Notes: generated from the sequence alone by a model not told the origin. DNA of 23,533 nt from JBBAFM01 sp041655415 (GCA_964429195.1 CAYSBC010000030.1:1-23533); one strand, 5' to 3'. Shown: positions 15,810-23,022, counted from the first letter of the stretch. Made by a program: numbers and translations.

Positions 15810-16886
15810 ATGTATAATTTCTTAGTTCTTGTGTCCGTTGGAGCTGTTGGTTTCCTGATTTTTTATATCCTTCGATTTCCAACGCCATCTCTCTTAGGAC
15901 CTTTGTTTTCTATTATAGTTTTTTCCCGATTAGGATTATCCATGGGAGAGCTGAATAGCAGCATACTCTTTGTGTTGCAGGCTATCTTGGGCATCTACGT
16001 TGGAATTGAAATCAGAAGAGAAAACTTAGAATGTATTAAGAACCTTTATAAGCCGGCGCTCTTAACGGTTATGTGGACATTTTTAATTACTTTAAGTTTA
16101 GGGATTATACTTATTAAGAGTGGAAAGGCTGATTCTGTCACTGCATTTTTAAGTTCCAGTCCAGCCGGTATAACAGAGATGTCCATGTTGGCATTATCAG
16201 TAGGGGCTAATGTTACCACAGTCACGGTTTTTCAACTCAGTCGATCCATATTTACCCTGACATTAGTTCCGGTTTTTATTGGAAGGTTTCTTCCCAATAA
16301 GAAGAAGGTTGCTTTTGGCCAAAGTGTAAAAAAACAGGTCTCGAATGTACTGGGACTAATTTGTTGGGAAAAATTAGCTAAGATAAAAACGGGTATAAAA
16401 GACTATCATTATTTATTAACTATTGCGCTGAGTTTAGTAGGGGCTTTTGCTGCTAAATATTTTTCCCTTCCCGGGGGTGCTATGATAGGATCCTTTTTTC
16501 TAATTACTATCCTATCGCTACTTGGACTTAATTTAAAAAGACCTCCTAAAATGTTTAAATCTCTTATTATGATGGGGGTAGGGATATCCATTGGCACCAG
16601 TGTTATAAAAAGCCAGTGGGTAGATATTGTTGGCCATTTACAAAACATACTTTTGTTTCTAATTGTCATATTTCTAACAACCTATGGCATGTATAAAATA
16701 GTAAAGCGTGTTACGGGATGGGATGATTTGACCTGTATTTTGGCCACTTCTCCAGCAGGGATAACCCCTATGACGATTATTGCCCTAGAAAATGACAGCA
16801 ATCCCTTGGAAGTCAGTATGATGCAGCTTACTCGACTCTTAACAGTAAAGGTCATTATTTGGCCAATAGTATTATTTTTAATTTAG
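15810..16886 (+). CDS. AbrB-family membrane protein (PF05145 type)
   Basis: The 358-residue protein has about ten hydrophobic segments and a clear internal duplication: SSSPAGITEMSMLAL (from 115) recurs as ATSPAGITPMTIIAL (from 312), each followed by a QLxR segment. This is the hallmark of the bacterial membrane family often labelled AbrB or 'putative ammonia monooxygenase', which is unrelated to the DNA-binding AbrB of Bacillus and has no proven monooxygenase activity. Members commonly neighbour tripartite tricarboxylate transporters. An export or uptake role for an organic acid is plausible but unproven. A GGAGG site precedes the ATG. Confidence 0.88.
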   Translation: MYNFLVLVSVGAVGFLIFYILRFPTPSLLGPLFSIIVFSRLGLSMGELNSSILFVLQAILGIYVGIEIRRENLECIKNLYKPALLTVMWTFLITLSLGIILIKSGKADSVTAFLSSSPAGITEMSMLALSVGANVTTVTVFQLSRSIFTLTLVPVFIGRFLPNKKKVAFGQSVKKQVSNVLGLICWEKLAKIKTGIKDYHYLLTIALSLVGAFAAKYFSLPGGAMIGSFFLITILSLLGLNLKRPPKMFKSLIMMGVGISIGTSVIKSQWVDIVGHLQNILLFLIVIFLTTYGMYKIVKRVTGWDDLTCILATSPAGITPMTIIALENDSNPLEVSMMQLTRLLTVKVIIWPIVLFLI

Positions 16887-16942
16887 GTTAAACTCGGGAT
16901 TTTCACAAAAGGTTGAAGGTTAAAGTGAGGAGGTTACCTTGC

Positions 16943-17380
16943 ATGACATTTTTTAATTGTATTCAAAAATATTATGGGAGTGAGTATGATTATAATTGTG
17001 CAGAAACAGGTCTATATGCAGCTAATGAAGCCTATAGGTTGAACCTAAGTCCGGATGCATTAAAAGCTATGGCTGCTTTTGGTGGCGGGATGAGTGTCGA
17101 TAGGGTTTGTGGAGCCATTTCTTCTGCATTGGTGGCTTTAAGTATACTCTTTGTCCAAGAAAGAGCACACGAGAGTGAAAAAATAAAAACTCTCGTCGGA
17201 GAATTTTATAAAGGTTTTTTAGATGAATTTGGAACAGACCAATGTTCAGAGCTTAAACCTGTTTATCATGATGAGGAGTCAAGATGTAGCAAGATATTTC
17301 GAGTTTCAACAAGGATTTTAGACGAGGTTATTGAAAAAGAAAGAAGCCCCATGATAGAAGAAGCGGATGCTTTGGCATAG
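16943..17380 (+). CDS. Divergent C_GCAxxG_C_C family redox-type protein
   Basis: This 145-residue protein is related to the C_GCAxxG_C_C family of small, cysteine-rich clostridial proteins often next to redox enzymes. Visible landmarks are YDYNCAE (Cys19), AAFGGGMS, RVCGAISSAL (Cys56), DQCSELKP (Cys101) and SRCSKIF (Cys115). Compared with the copy at 22487, the first cysteine of the CxCGA motif is missing (Arg-Val-Cys) and the final Gly of CGAxxG is Ser, so metal or cofactor binding may differ. The ATG at 16943 is preferred over the in-frame TTG at 16913 because GAGGAGG (about 16926-16932) sits at the right distance. It is the last gene of the operon. The biochemical function is unknown; electron transfer or metal handling is an inference. 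Confidence 0.8.
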   Translation: MTFFNCIQKYYGSEYDYNCAETGLYAANEAYRLNLSPDALKAMAAFGGGMSVDRVCGAISSALVALSILFVQERAHESEKIKTLVGEFYKGFLDEFGTDQCSELKPVYHDEESRCSKIFRVSTRILDEVIEKERSPMIEEADALA

Positions 17381-17421
17381 GGAGAATTGAAGAAGTAAAG
17401 TCATGAACCTATTAGACAATA

Positions 17422-17465
17422 AAGAAGCTACAGCCAGAGTCATTAAACTGCTGGCGTAGCTTCTT
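17422..17465. terminator. Convergent hairpin terminator
   Basis: AAGAAGCTAC (17422-17431) pairs with GTAGCTTCTT (17456-17465), and after a bulged A, GCCAG (17433-17437) pairs with CTGGC (17451-17455) around a 13-base loop. On the minus strand the stem runs into a T-rich stretch (CTTCTTTATTG), so it best serves the cysteine-rich gene, but it can also stop the long + strand operon. Confidence 0.65.
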
Positions 17466-17498
17466 CCCATTAGGATTATCTTTGATAGGTAGGGCTTT

Positions 17499-17536
17499 AT
17501 TTGTCCTGGCTACTCATCATAGACAAATCCTTTTTT
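17499..17536 (+). terminator. Possible second + strand terminator
   Basis: ATTTGTC (17499-17505) can pair with GACAAAT (17522-17528), followed after two C by a run of six T. The stem is short and AT-rich with a 16-base loop, so this is a weak candidate that would back up the preceding hairpin. Confidence 0.3.
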
Positions 17537-17547
17537 CTTGCGCTGCT

Positions 17548-18483
17548 CTAGTCGTCACATTTACAACTGCAATCCTCACGTCTTTCGATGGAACATTCGT
17601 CAACCTGATCTGGGAACAATTGAGGGAAGGAACTGCAAATGCTAGAAATTTGTGGCGATAATTGAACAAAACCAGTTGATAATACACAAAGCTGTACCGG
17701 AACAACGATTTTCTTTTCACATGTAACACAGATAGCAATAATTAAATTAGCTTTTAAAGAACCGGTTTGATTATCGGAACAAATATCTCTGGTAGAACTG
17801 TTTGTTGCAAGCCTTACATCGCAATTAACATTGCAGAACTCAGTGAATCTTGGTAAGAAAGCGGAATTAATGGTTGAAGGTACACAGATTTCAAAGAAAT
17901 TGGTAAGTATCAATGGGGAGCAAACTGGTGCGATGTTGACATCTGCACAAAGTGTCATTGTGCTTTCACAATCATGTCTATCGATTACGAGTACATCCAT
18001 TTCTACAATTACATTTCCTGTTATCCGTATATTCTGAGTACCAAAAGCAGAAGTTCCTCTATCTTCTTCGTCACATTCGTGGGAGTCTGTATAAAGTATT
18101 TTTTGAGATGCAGTACCATCAGGGCCTATTACTGTAATAGGTTCTCCGCATTGTTCAACAAAACTAGCTCCTGAAATAGTCGTTTCTGTGCAAACTTTGA
18201 GGTTCTTTGGATCATCAATATTTTCTGGATTGAAGTATTTCTTGCATCTTATCTCCAAAACTTTTCGAACGCGATAACCACGTGGAATATTGGGTCTGAA
18301 AATTTGGTCTGAAGCTGTTTTTAATCCTTGTAAGTTAAACAATATGGCATCATATACCTTTTGTACAAAAATAGGTTCTGAGACGACATTCCTTAAATTT
18401 CCATCGAATCGACACATGGTAGTTGCAGTACAACAGTTATTAGTAGTAACATCAGGGGATATATTGCCGCCGAAGCAACTCAT
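17548..18483 (-). CDS. Cysteine-rich, probably spore-surface protein
   Basis: The 311-residue protein has 23 cysteines (about 7%), spread along the whole chain, often in CC, CxxC or CxC form, and ends ECSIERREDCSCKCDD. The N-terminus is polar (MSCFGGNISPDVTTNNCC) with no signal peptide or membrane segment. A helical-looking segment, FVQKVYDAILFNLQGLK, is followed by a basic patch and then mainly beta strands in two similar blocks (NVIVEMDVLVIDRHDC... and NLIIAICVTCEKKIVVPVQLC). High cysteine content without export signals is typical of spore coat or exosporium proteins cross-linked by disulfides in clostridia; that assignment is an inference. The start follows AAAGGAGG on the minus strand. 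It is the only minus-strand gene here, suggesting separate timing of expression. No clear vegetative promoter was found. Confidence 0.8.
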   Translation of the reverse strand: MSCFGGNISPDVTTNNCCTATTMCRFDGNLRNVVSEPIFVQKVYDAILFNLQGLKTASDQIFRPNIPRGYRVRKVLEIRCKKYFNPENIDDPKNLKVCTETTISGASFVEQCGEPITVIGPDGTASQKILYTDSHECDEEDRGTSAFGTQNIRITGNVIVEMDVLVIDRHDCESTMTLCADVNIAPVCSPLILTNFFEICVPSTINSAFLPRFTEFCNVNCDVRLATNSSTRDICSDNQTGSLKANLIIAICVTCEKKIVVPVQLCVLSTGFVQLSPQISSICSSFPQLFPDQVDECSIERREDCSCKCDD

Positions 18484-18632
18484 AGATTGACCTCCTTTAC
18501 TATGATATATATAAATATTCTCATAGGTATTATATTCAACATTGAAATTATGTGTTACAGATGGCTTTGTTTTTTCCTAAACGAATATAAGAGAAGGGAA
18601 GCGCATAAAATGTAAAAAAGGTGGGTGTTGAA

Positions 18633-19931
18633 ATGGGTTTTTTAAATATGAACAGTCATTTAATCTACGATAGCAAGGACAATATATATCATTTTTATTT
18701 TAAGAATGACGATATCATCTACATCAATGGGGATGATGCGAGCAGAGTAGTTGAAACTTCACTGTTAGAAAAGAATGTACTGCAGATGGACTCCATGATT
18801 GATAAAAATGATAATGTACTTGTCCTCTGCAAAACGAAGAGTAGGGAACTCATCTTACATCAAATTGTCGGTACAAATAGCAAGAGGAGGACCTTAGCGG
18901 ATAATTTGAATGCTGAACTTGATAATTTACATATATTTGGTGAACTGGACGATCTTCATATACTCTATACGCTGCCCAAGGAAAAAAACGAAAATACATA
19001 TGAGATCATGCATAGTCGTTACAGGGATGGTGACTGGGAAAACAATGCCATCGGGCAATATGCACGGTCCGGACCCCTAAAAAATGAAATGAAATTAATT
19101 GAAGACAATGGCAACATGTACTTTTGCTATATAGAATACAAAGACGGAAAGAGCATTTTCACCATGTTGGAATACAAGGATTCCCTGTGGGGTAAAAACG
19201 TGGTGACTCTCGAAAAGGTGGAGGAAATCTATTGGTACGATATTTTTAAGGAAGGTAATCTTGTAGAAATAGTCTATGCCTTAAGAGAAAATGAGCAATT
19301 CGTCATCTGTTATGAAAACTATGATTATCCCGGCTTAAACATGGGCCATAAACACTATTTGAACAGTCCTTCTAATTCAATGCATCCTTTAATTATCCGG
19401 TATAAAGAAGAAAAGTGGGTGTCTTGGATAGAAATGGATTATGTTATAAGCTGCAGAATATTAAGGGGAGGAGCTGATGTAGAAGGAGCCTACAAATGGA
19501 AAAAAACAAAGAAGATGGATTACATGATGTACAAATTGTTGCATAATAACAGGGACATCTCTGAAAAACTAAGAATTAAATGCACCAATGTATTTGGGCT
19601 ATATCCTTCCTATAATCTACTGGGATTAGGGCCTCTTAAAAGGGATTCGGTTGAATATGTAGGTCATGGGAATGGAGAAGGCAGTAGTGTAAAGGAGCAA
19701 GTTAATCAAGGAGAATTTTCTACAGGGGGTGAAGTAAGAGCAGCTTTTATTGATAAAAAAAAACATGAAAGCCAAAGTCAAATGAGTGAGGTGAATGAAG
19801 CCGGGAAAATAAATGAAACGAAGGTTTCATTAGAGAATAGAGTTTCAGAGTTAGAAGTGAGAGTCAATAGAATAGAGAACTATTTAAGACCAAGATATCA
19901 ACTGTTACTAAGAAATAGAAAAAACAAATAA
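18633..19931 (+). CDS. Predicted beta-propeller protein with C-terminal coiled coil
   Basis: No family was recognised. The first ~300 of 432 residues hold about six loosely repeated units of 45-55 residues, each a strand pair around an Asp/Asn turn: YDSKDNIYHFYF, IDKNDNVLVLCK, GELDDLHILYTL, IEDNGNMYFCYI, KEGNLVEIVYAL and RYKEEKWVSWIE. This is what a beta-propeller looks like in sequence. Then come a basic segment (KWKKTKKMDYMMYKLLHNN), a polar linker and a coiled coil (VSLENRVSELEVRVNRIENYL) ending in a very basic tail (RPRYQLLLRNRKNK). No signal peptide is seen. ATG 18633 is preferred over the in-frame GTG 18621 because AAGGTGG lies eight bases before it. It is transcribed divergently from the cysteine-rich gene across a 149-base gap. 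A sporulation or surface scaffold role is a guess. Confidence 0.8.
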   Translation: MGFLNMNSHLIYDSKDNIYHFYFKNDDIIYINGDDASRVVETSLLEKNVLQMDSMIDKNDNVLVLCKTKSRELILHQIVGTNSKRRTLADNLNAELDNLHIFGELDDLHILYTLPKEKNENTYEIMHSRYRDGDWENNAIGQYARSGPLKNEMKLIEDNGNMYFCYIEYKDGKSIFTMLEYKDSLWGKNVVTLEKVEEIYWYDIFKEGNLVEIVYALRENEQFVICYENYDYPGLNMGHKHYLNSPSNSMHPLIIRYKEEKWVSWIEMDYVISCRILRGGADVEGAYKWKKTKKMDYMMYKLLHNNRDISEKLRIKCTNVFGLYPSYNLLGLGPLKRDSVEYVGHGNGEGSSVKEQVNQGEFSTGGEVRAAFIDKKKHESQSQMSEVNEAGKINETKVSLENRVSELEVRVNRIENYLRPRYQLLLRNRKNK

Positions 19932-19960
19932 TTGAAAAGGAGTCGAAAACAATATATAAT
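19932..19960 (+). promoter_or_regulatory. Sigma-A promoter of the ykvA-like/hpt unit
   Basis: TTGAAA (19932-19937), a 17-base spacer and TATAAT (19955-19960). It starts directly after the stop codon of the preceding gene and has the same -35, spacing and -10 as the promoter before pduL. Confidence 0.75.
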
Positions 19961-19985
19961 GGTCTGATAGAACCAAGCAAAGAAG

Positions 19986-20327
19986 GTGGAGACGATTAGA
20001 CCATTTATATTGTTTTTGTTAATGAAAAGGATTTCAAAGCTTGGGCATTTTTTAAAGGATAAAAAGCAGCCCTTTTATAAAAAAGCCCTGATTATCTTTG
20101 GAATCATCTATTTAATAAATCCAATAGATCTCATACCCTTTCCTGTTTTAGGATTCAGTCTTATCGATGATTTAGTAATTTGGATTGCCATTCTTACTTA
20201 TCTAGGTGAGAGCTTGGATCGATATGATGATGAAAAAAATGATAAAAGGCCCCAAGATTTATATAAAAACAAGACAATTATTGATACCCTAGACTATGAA
20301 GTAAAAACAGATGATGATAAGGAGTAA
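19986..20327 (+). CDS. YkvA/DUF1232 small membrane protein
   Basis: The protein has up to 113 residues and the DUF1232 core: a basic lead (MKRISKLGHFLKDKKQPFYKKALI), then FGIIYLINPIDLIPFPVLGFSLIDDLVIWIAILTYLG, where NPIDLIP followed by the acidic DD pair is the family signature and also gives the one or two membrane segments. The tail (from DRYDDEKNDKRPQ) is charged and probably cytoplasmic. The start is uncertain: GTG at 19986 lies inside the AGAAGGTGGAG that looks like the ribosome site itself, so translation may begin a few codons later; an ATG in frame lies at 20022. The function of the family is unknown. It is five bases upstream of hpt and shares its promoter. Confidence 0.82.
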   Translation: METIRPFILFLLMKRISKLGHFLKDKKQPFYKKALIIFGIIYLINPIDLIPFPVLGFSLIDDLVIWIAILTYLGESLDRYDDEKNDKRPQDLYKNKTIIDTLDYEVKTDDDKE

Positions 20328-20332
20328 AAAAA

Positions 20333-20857
20333 ATGAATGATACTATTGGAGAAATACTCATTACCGAAGAAAAAATACTTGCCAGAATCAAAGAATTAGG
20401 TAAGGAGATAACCCGTGACTATCAGGATGAAGAAATACTGGTTATTTGCGTTTTAAAGGGCGCTTGTATTTTTATGAGTGATTTGATAAAAAGAATAGAA
20501 AGCCCGGTAAAGATTGATTTTATAGCTGTTTCAAGCTATGGCGCTACGACCAAAAGCACCGGAGTTGTCAAGATTATAAAGGATTTGGATCAAAGTATTG
20601 AAGGGAAAAATATATTAATAGTTGAAGATATTATCGATACAGGACTTACTCTTCATTATCTATGTGACAATTTGAGATCCCGTAATCCTGCATCGTTGAA
20701 GGTTTGCACATTATTGGACAAGCCTGCCAGACGGGAGGTAGAGATGAAATCTGATTACACCGGTTTTGAAGTAGAGAATAAGTTCATCGTAGGTTACGGC
20801 CTAGATTATGATGAAAAATATAGAAATTTACCTTATATTACATGCCTCAATGAATAA
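20333..20857 (+). CDS. hpt: Hypoxanthine phosphoribosyltransferase
   Basis: This enzyme of purine salvage transfers the phosphoribosyl group from PRPP to hypoxanthine (and usually guanine), giving IMP or GMP, in the cytosol. The 174-residue length fits bacterial Hpt. All motifs are present in order: CVLKGA (40-44, pyrophosphate loop), SSYG (67-70, flexible loop), IVEDIIDTG (96-104, PRPP-binding loop), LLDKPAR (Lys130, purine contact) and FIVGYGLDYDEKYRNLP (151-167). It follows the YkvA-like gene by five bases and depends on the promoter at 19932. Hpt is often found close to ftsH or tilS in other Firmicutes; that arrangement is not seen here. Confidence 0.97.
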   Translation: MNDTIGEILITEEKILARIKELGKEITRDYQDEEILVICVLKGACIFMSDLIKRIESPVKIDFIAVSSYGATTKSTGVVKIIKDLDQSIEGKNILIVEDIIDTGLTLHYLCDNLRSRNPASLKVCTLLDKPARREVEMKSDYTGFEVENKFIVGYGLDYDEKYRNLPYITCLNE

Positions 20858-20917
20858 AATAAATAAAAGTTGTCATACTAGTTTTAAGTTAAATTTCCAA
20901 AATTAGGAGGCGACATA

Positions 20918-21079
20918 TTGGACTTTGAAGAGATAAAAAAGAGATTTAAAGAGGCGGATCTAGAGGGAAAAATCGAAATATACACAACGACTACCGGCCT
21001 TACAGTTGAGCAATTTCAAGAATTGTTGAGGCATTTCCCCTTACAACATCTTGACAAACTAGAAAGGGCGATGGCATAA
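20918..21079 (+). CDS. Small 53-residue protein, TTG start
   Basis: A TTG codon at 20918 lies seven bases after a perfect AGGAGG (20905-20910) and opens a 53-residue frame (MDFEEIKKRFKEADLEGKIE... ending LDKLERAMA) that stops with TAA just before a terminator. The product is predicted to be helical and charged, with the centre IYTTTTGLTVEQFQELLRHFP resembling a short helix-turn-helix or helical-hairpin element, although no DNA-binding family could be assigned. The strong ribosome site, the good fit between two genes and the terminator behind it make a real gene likely. It could be co-transcribed with hpt. Function unknown. Confidence 0.75.
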   Translation: MDFEEIKKRFKEADLEGKIEIYTTTTGLTVEQFQELLRHFPLQHLDKLERAMA

Positions 21080-21092
21080 AAGGTAATTCTGA

Positions 21093-21130
21093 GAAAGGAT
21101 GGCGTGAAATTATAGCCTTCCTTTTTTATT
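21093..21130 (+). terminator. Rho-independent terminator after the small gene
   Basis: AAGGATGGC (21095-21103) pairs with GCCTTCCTT (21115-21123) with one T-T mismatch; flanking A and T bases extend the stem. A run of T (21122-21127) follows. It ends the ykvA-like/hpt/small-gene unit. Confidence 0.8.
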
Positions 21131-21146
21131 AATTTATATCATATTG

Positions 21147-21175
21147 TTGAAAAAGAAAGAGCATAACTATATAAT
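21147..21175 (+). promoter_or_regulatory. Sigma-A promoter of the pduL-deoC unit
   Basis: TTGAAA (21147-21152), a 17-base spacer and TATAAT (21170-21175), immediately after the terminator. Transcription should start near 21182, about 40 bases before pduL. No operator-like palindrome was noticed nearby. Confidence 0.8.
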
Positions 21176-21220
21176 GGAATAGAAAATTACTAGAATAGAT
21201 TAAGAAAGGTTGGGAAGGAT

Positions 21221-21796
21221 ATGTCAAATTTTAAAGTACCGATAGGATTATCAAATAAGCATTTGCATTTAAGTCAAGAACATATAGATGTTTTGTTTGG
21301 AAAAAATTATGAGTTAACGAGGACAAAAGACCTCAGTCAACCGGGACAATTTGCTTGCGAAGAAAAAGTAGATATTCTAGGACCGAAAGGAACACTCAAA
21401 GGCATTCGAGTCTTAGGGCCGGCAAGACCGGAAACCCAAATAGAAATATCTTTAGCCGATGCAAGGGCGTTAGGTCTTAAAGTCCCTGTTAGGGATTCAG
21501 GTGATATCGAGGGAACCCCGGGTGCAAAGATTGTAGGTCCTAAGGGTGAAGTTGAATTGGATAAAGGAGTCATCGTTGCCGGTAGACATATACATATGCA
21601 TACAAAAGACGGCGAGGCATCCGGTTATAAGGACAAAGATATTGTCTGCGTTCAAGTTGATGGAAAAAGAGGGCTGATATTTAACAATGTCCTTATCAGA
21701 GTAGGCGATTGCTATTCACTGGAAATGCATCTGGATATTGAAGAAGGAAATGCAGCTATGCTCGACAATGGAGATATAGTAGAAATAATTGGGTAG
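21221..21796 (+). CDS. pduL: Phosphate propanoyltransferase (PduL)
   Basis: PduL moves an acyl group between CoA and phosphate (propanoyl-CoA or acetyl-CoA to the acyl phosphate), which an acyl kinase can use to make ATP. The 191-residue protein contains two copies of the PduL beta-barrel motif with zinc-ligand histidines: SNKHLHLS (His14, His16), GRHIHMH (His123, His125) and EMHLD (His170), plus LGPARPETQIE and VRDSGDIEGTPG. The core starts within five residues of the N-terminus, so there is no encapsulation peptide, and no microcompartment shell gene lies nearby: this looks like a free cytosolic form, possibly doing the job of Pta. It stops at 21796, just before deoC, forming a tight pair. 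Confidence 0.94.
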   Translation: MSNFKVPIGLSNKHLHLSQEHIDVLFGKNYELTRTKDLSQPGQFACEEKVDILGPKGTLKGIRVLGPARPETQIEISLADARALGLKVPVRDSGDIEGTPGAKIVGPKGEVELDKGVIVAGRHIHMHTKDGEASGYKDKDIVCVQVDGKRGLIFNNVLIRVGDCYSLEMHLDIEEGNAAMLDNGDIVEIIG

Positions 21797-21805
21797 GTGT
21801 TTCTT

Positions 21806-22465
21806 TTGAGGATAGAAAAATATTTTGACCATACCTTGTTGAAACCGGAGGCCAAGGCTTCGGATATAAAGAAATTGTGTCAGGAAGCGAAAGACTATGG
21901 CTTTTATGCTGTATGTGTGAACTCCTCTTATGTAGGGAAAGCTAAGGAATATCTTGGGGACTTTGATGTTAAAATTGCTTCTGTAATAGGCTTTCCTTTA
22001 GGGGCCTCGGATACAGAGACAAAAGTATTTGAAACAAGAAATGCTATCAAAAATGGTGCAACAGAGATTGACATGGTTATCAACATAGGTTACTTAAAAG
22101 ATCGAGATATAGCTTATGTTCAACAGGATATTCATAGTGTGGTGAGGGCTTGTGGAGATAAGGCACTCTTAAAAGTTATCCTAGAAACTGGTCTTTTGTC
22201 GGAGGAAGAAATTATATTAGCCTGTCAGGTTGCTAAAGAAGCAGGAGCTGACTTTGTTAAAACATCTACCGGATTCCTAGGAGAAGGAGCCAAGGTGGAG
22301 CATATCAAGCTTATGAGGGAAACTGTAGGAGAAAATATGCAGATAAAAGCTTCCGGAGGTATTCGGGATTTAAAGAAAGCCCTGTCTCTTATCGAGGCAG
22401 GAGCTAACAGAATCGGAGCTAGTGCTACTGTCAGTATAATGGAGGAATATAAAAACCGGATATAA
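21806..22465 (+). CDS. deoC: Deoxyribose-phosphate aldolase
   Basis: DeoC cleaves 2-deoxyribose-5-phosphate to acetaldehyde and glyceraldehyde-3-phosphate in deoxynucleoside catabolism. With a TTG start at 21806 the protein has 219 residues and begins MRIEKYFDHTLLKPEA, as the family does; TAGGTG six bases before it is the likely ribosome site, and the GTG at 21797 directly after the pduL stop would add three residues. Active-site residues are visible: Asp89 (TEIDMVINIG), the Schiff-base Lys152 (DFVKTSTGF) and Lys181 (IKASGGIR). Pairing with pduL suggests that acetaldehyde is taken on through acetyl-CoA to acetyl phosphate, although no aldehyde dehydrogenase is in the window. Confidence 0.96.
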   Translation: MRIEKYFDHTLLKPEAKASDIKKLCQEAKDYGFYAVCVNSSYVGKAKEYLGDFDVKIASVIGFPLGASDTETKVFETRNAIKNGATEIDMVINIGYLKDRDIAYVQQDIHSVVRACGDKALLKVILETGLLSEEEIILACQVAKEAGADFVKTSTGFLGEGAKVEHIKLMRETVGENMQIKASGGIRDLKKALSLIEAGANRIGASATVSIMEEYKNRI

Positions 22466-22486
22466 CACAGTAAAGGGGCGAATGCA

Positions 22487-22930
22487 ATGAGTGAAGAAAA
22501 GGTATTAGAAGCAAGGAATAAGGCCGGCGGATATTTTAAAGAAGGCTATAATTGCGCAGAATCGATCTTCCATGCCTTTAAAGATGAACTCGAACTAGAC
22601 GAAAACATGGTAAAAATCTTAACAGGATTTGGAGGCGGGATTGGTCACGCCGGATGTACCTGTGGTGCTTTGGTAGGAAGCATAGGCGTCATAGGATGCT
22701 TAAAGGGCAGAACAGACAATGATAACGAAATACGTATTGACTGCTATGATCACACGAAAGAATTTCATGATATTTTCAAGCATGAATTTAAAACAACCTG
22801 CTGTAGAGTGTTGAATAAAGGTGATGATTTTGAAAGTAGAGCCCATAATATAAACTGCTTAAAGATTACCGGAAAAACAGGACAGCTTTTAATGGAATTT
22901 CTACTGGAAAAGGGATTAATAACGACTTAA
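22487..22930 (+). CDS. C_GCAxxG_C_C family protein
   Basis: This 147-residue protein has the family pattern: GYNCAESIF (Cys23), ILTGFGGGIGHAGCTCGALVGSIGVIG (Cys57, Cys59), Cys71, Cys86, FKTTCCRVL (Cys105, Cys106) and NINCLKI (Cys124). The family is common in anaerobes and often linked to redox or electron-transfer genes; the cysteines are thought to bind a metal or cofactor, but no activity is established. It lies 21 bases after deoC with an AAAGGGGCG ribosome site and is the last gene before a terminator. A divergent relative is encoded at 16943. Confidence 0.9.
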   Translation: MSEEKVLEARNKAGGYFKEGYNCAESIFHAFKDELELDENMVKILTGFGGGIGHAGCTCGALVGSIGVIGCLKGRTDNDNEIRIDCYDHTKEFHDIFKHEFKTTCCRVLNKGDDFESRAHNINCLKITGKTGQLLMEFLLEKGLITT

Positions 22931-22960
22931 ATAATGGAATTGAATCAAAAAAATTTTAAA

Positions 22961-22992
22961 AGGGCGGTTCTTCAAAGAACCGTCTGTTTTGT
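22961..22992 (+). terminator. Rho-independent terminator
   Basis: A ten-pair stem (22962-22971 with 22976-22985, including two G-T pairs; core GGTTCT with AGAACC) around a TCAA loop, followed by TTTTG. A- and T-rich bases precede the stem. It closes the pduL-deoC unit. Confidence 0.85.
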
Positions 22993-23013
22993 CCGTTCAA
23001 GGCAAGCAAAGTA

Positions 23014-23022
23014 TGTTATAAT
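23014..23022 (+). promoter_or_regulatory. Extended -10 promoter of ftsK/spoIIIE
   Basis: TGTTATAAT combines a perfect TATAAT (23017-23022) with the extended -10 TG. No good -35 is seen at 17 bases. It lies between the terminator and the ribosome site of the last gene. Confidence 0.6.

Noticed and set aside
7477..17380. Classical anaerobic nicotinate fermentation cluster
   Set aside because: No nicotinate dehydrogenase, 6-oxotetrahydronicotinate enamidase or B12-dependent mutase genes are present, so only a looser analogy to pyridine degradation is made.
17403..17459. 18-codon ATG frame overlapping the terminator hairpin
   Set aside because: No convincing ribosome site, and its sequence is explained by the hairpin arms.
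21221..21796. PduL as a sign of a bacterial microcompartment
   Set aside because: No shell protein genes are near and the protein lacks the N-terminal encapsulation extension.
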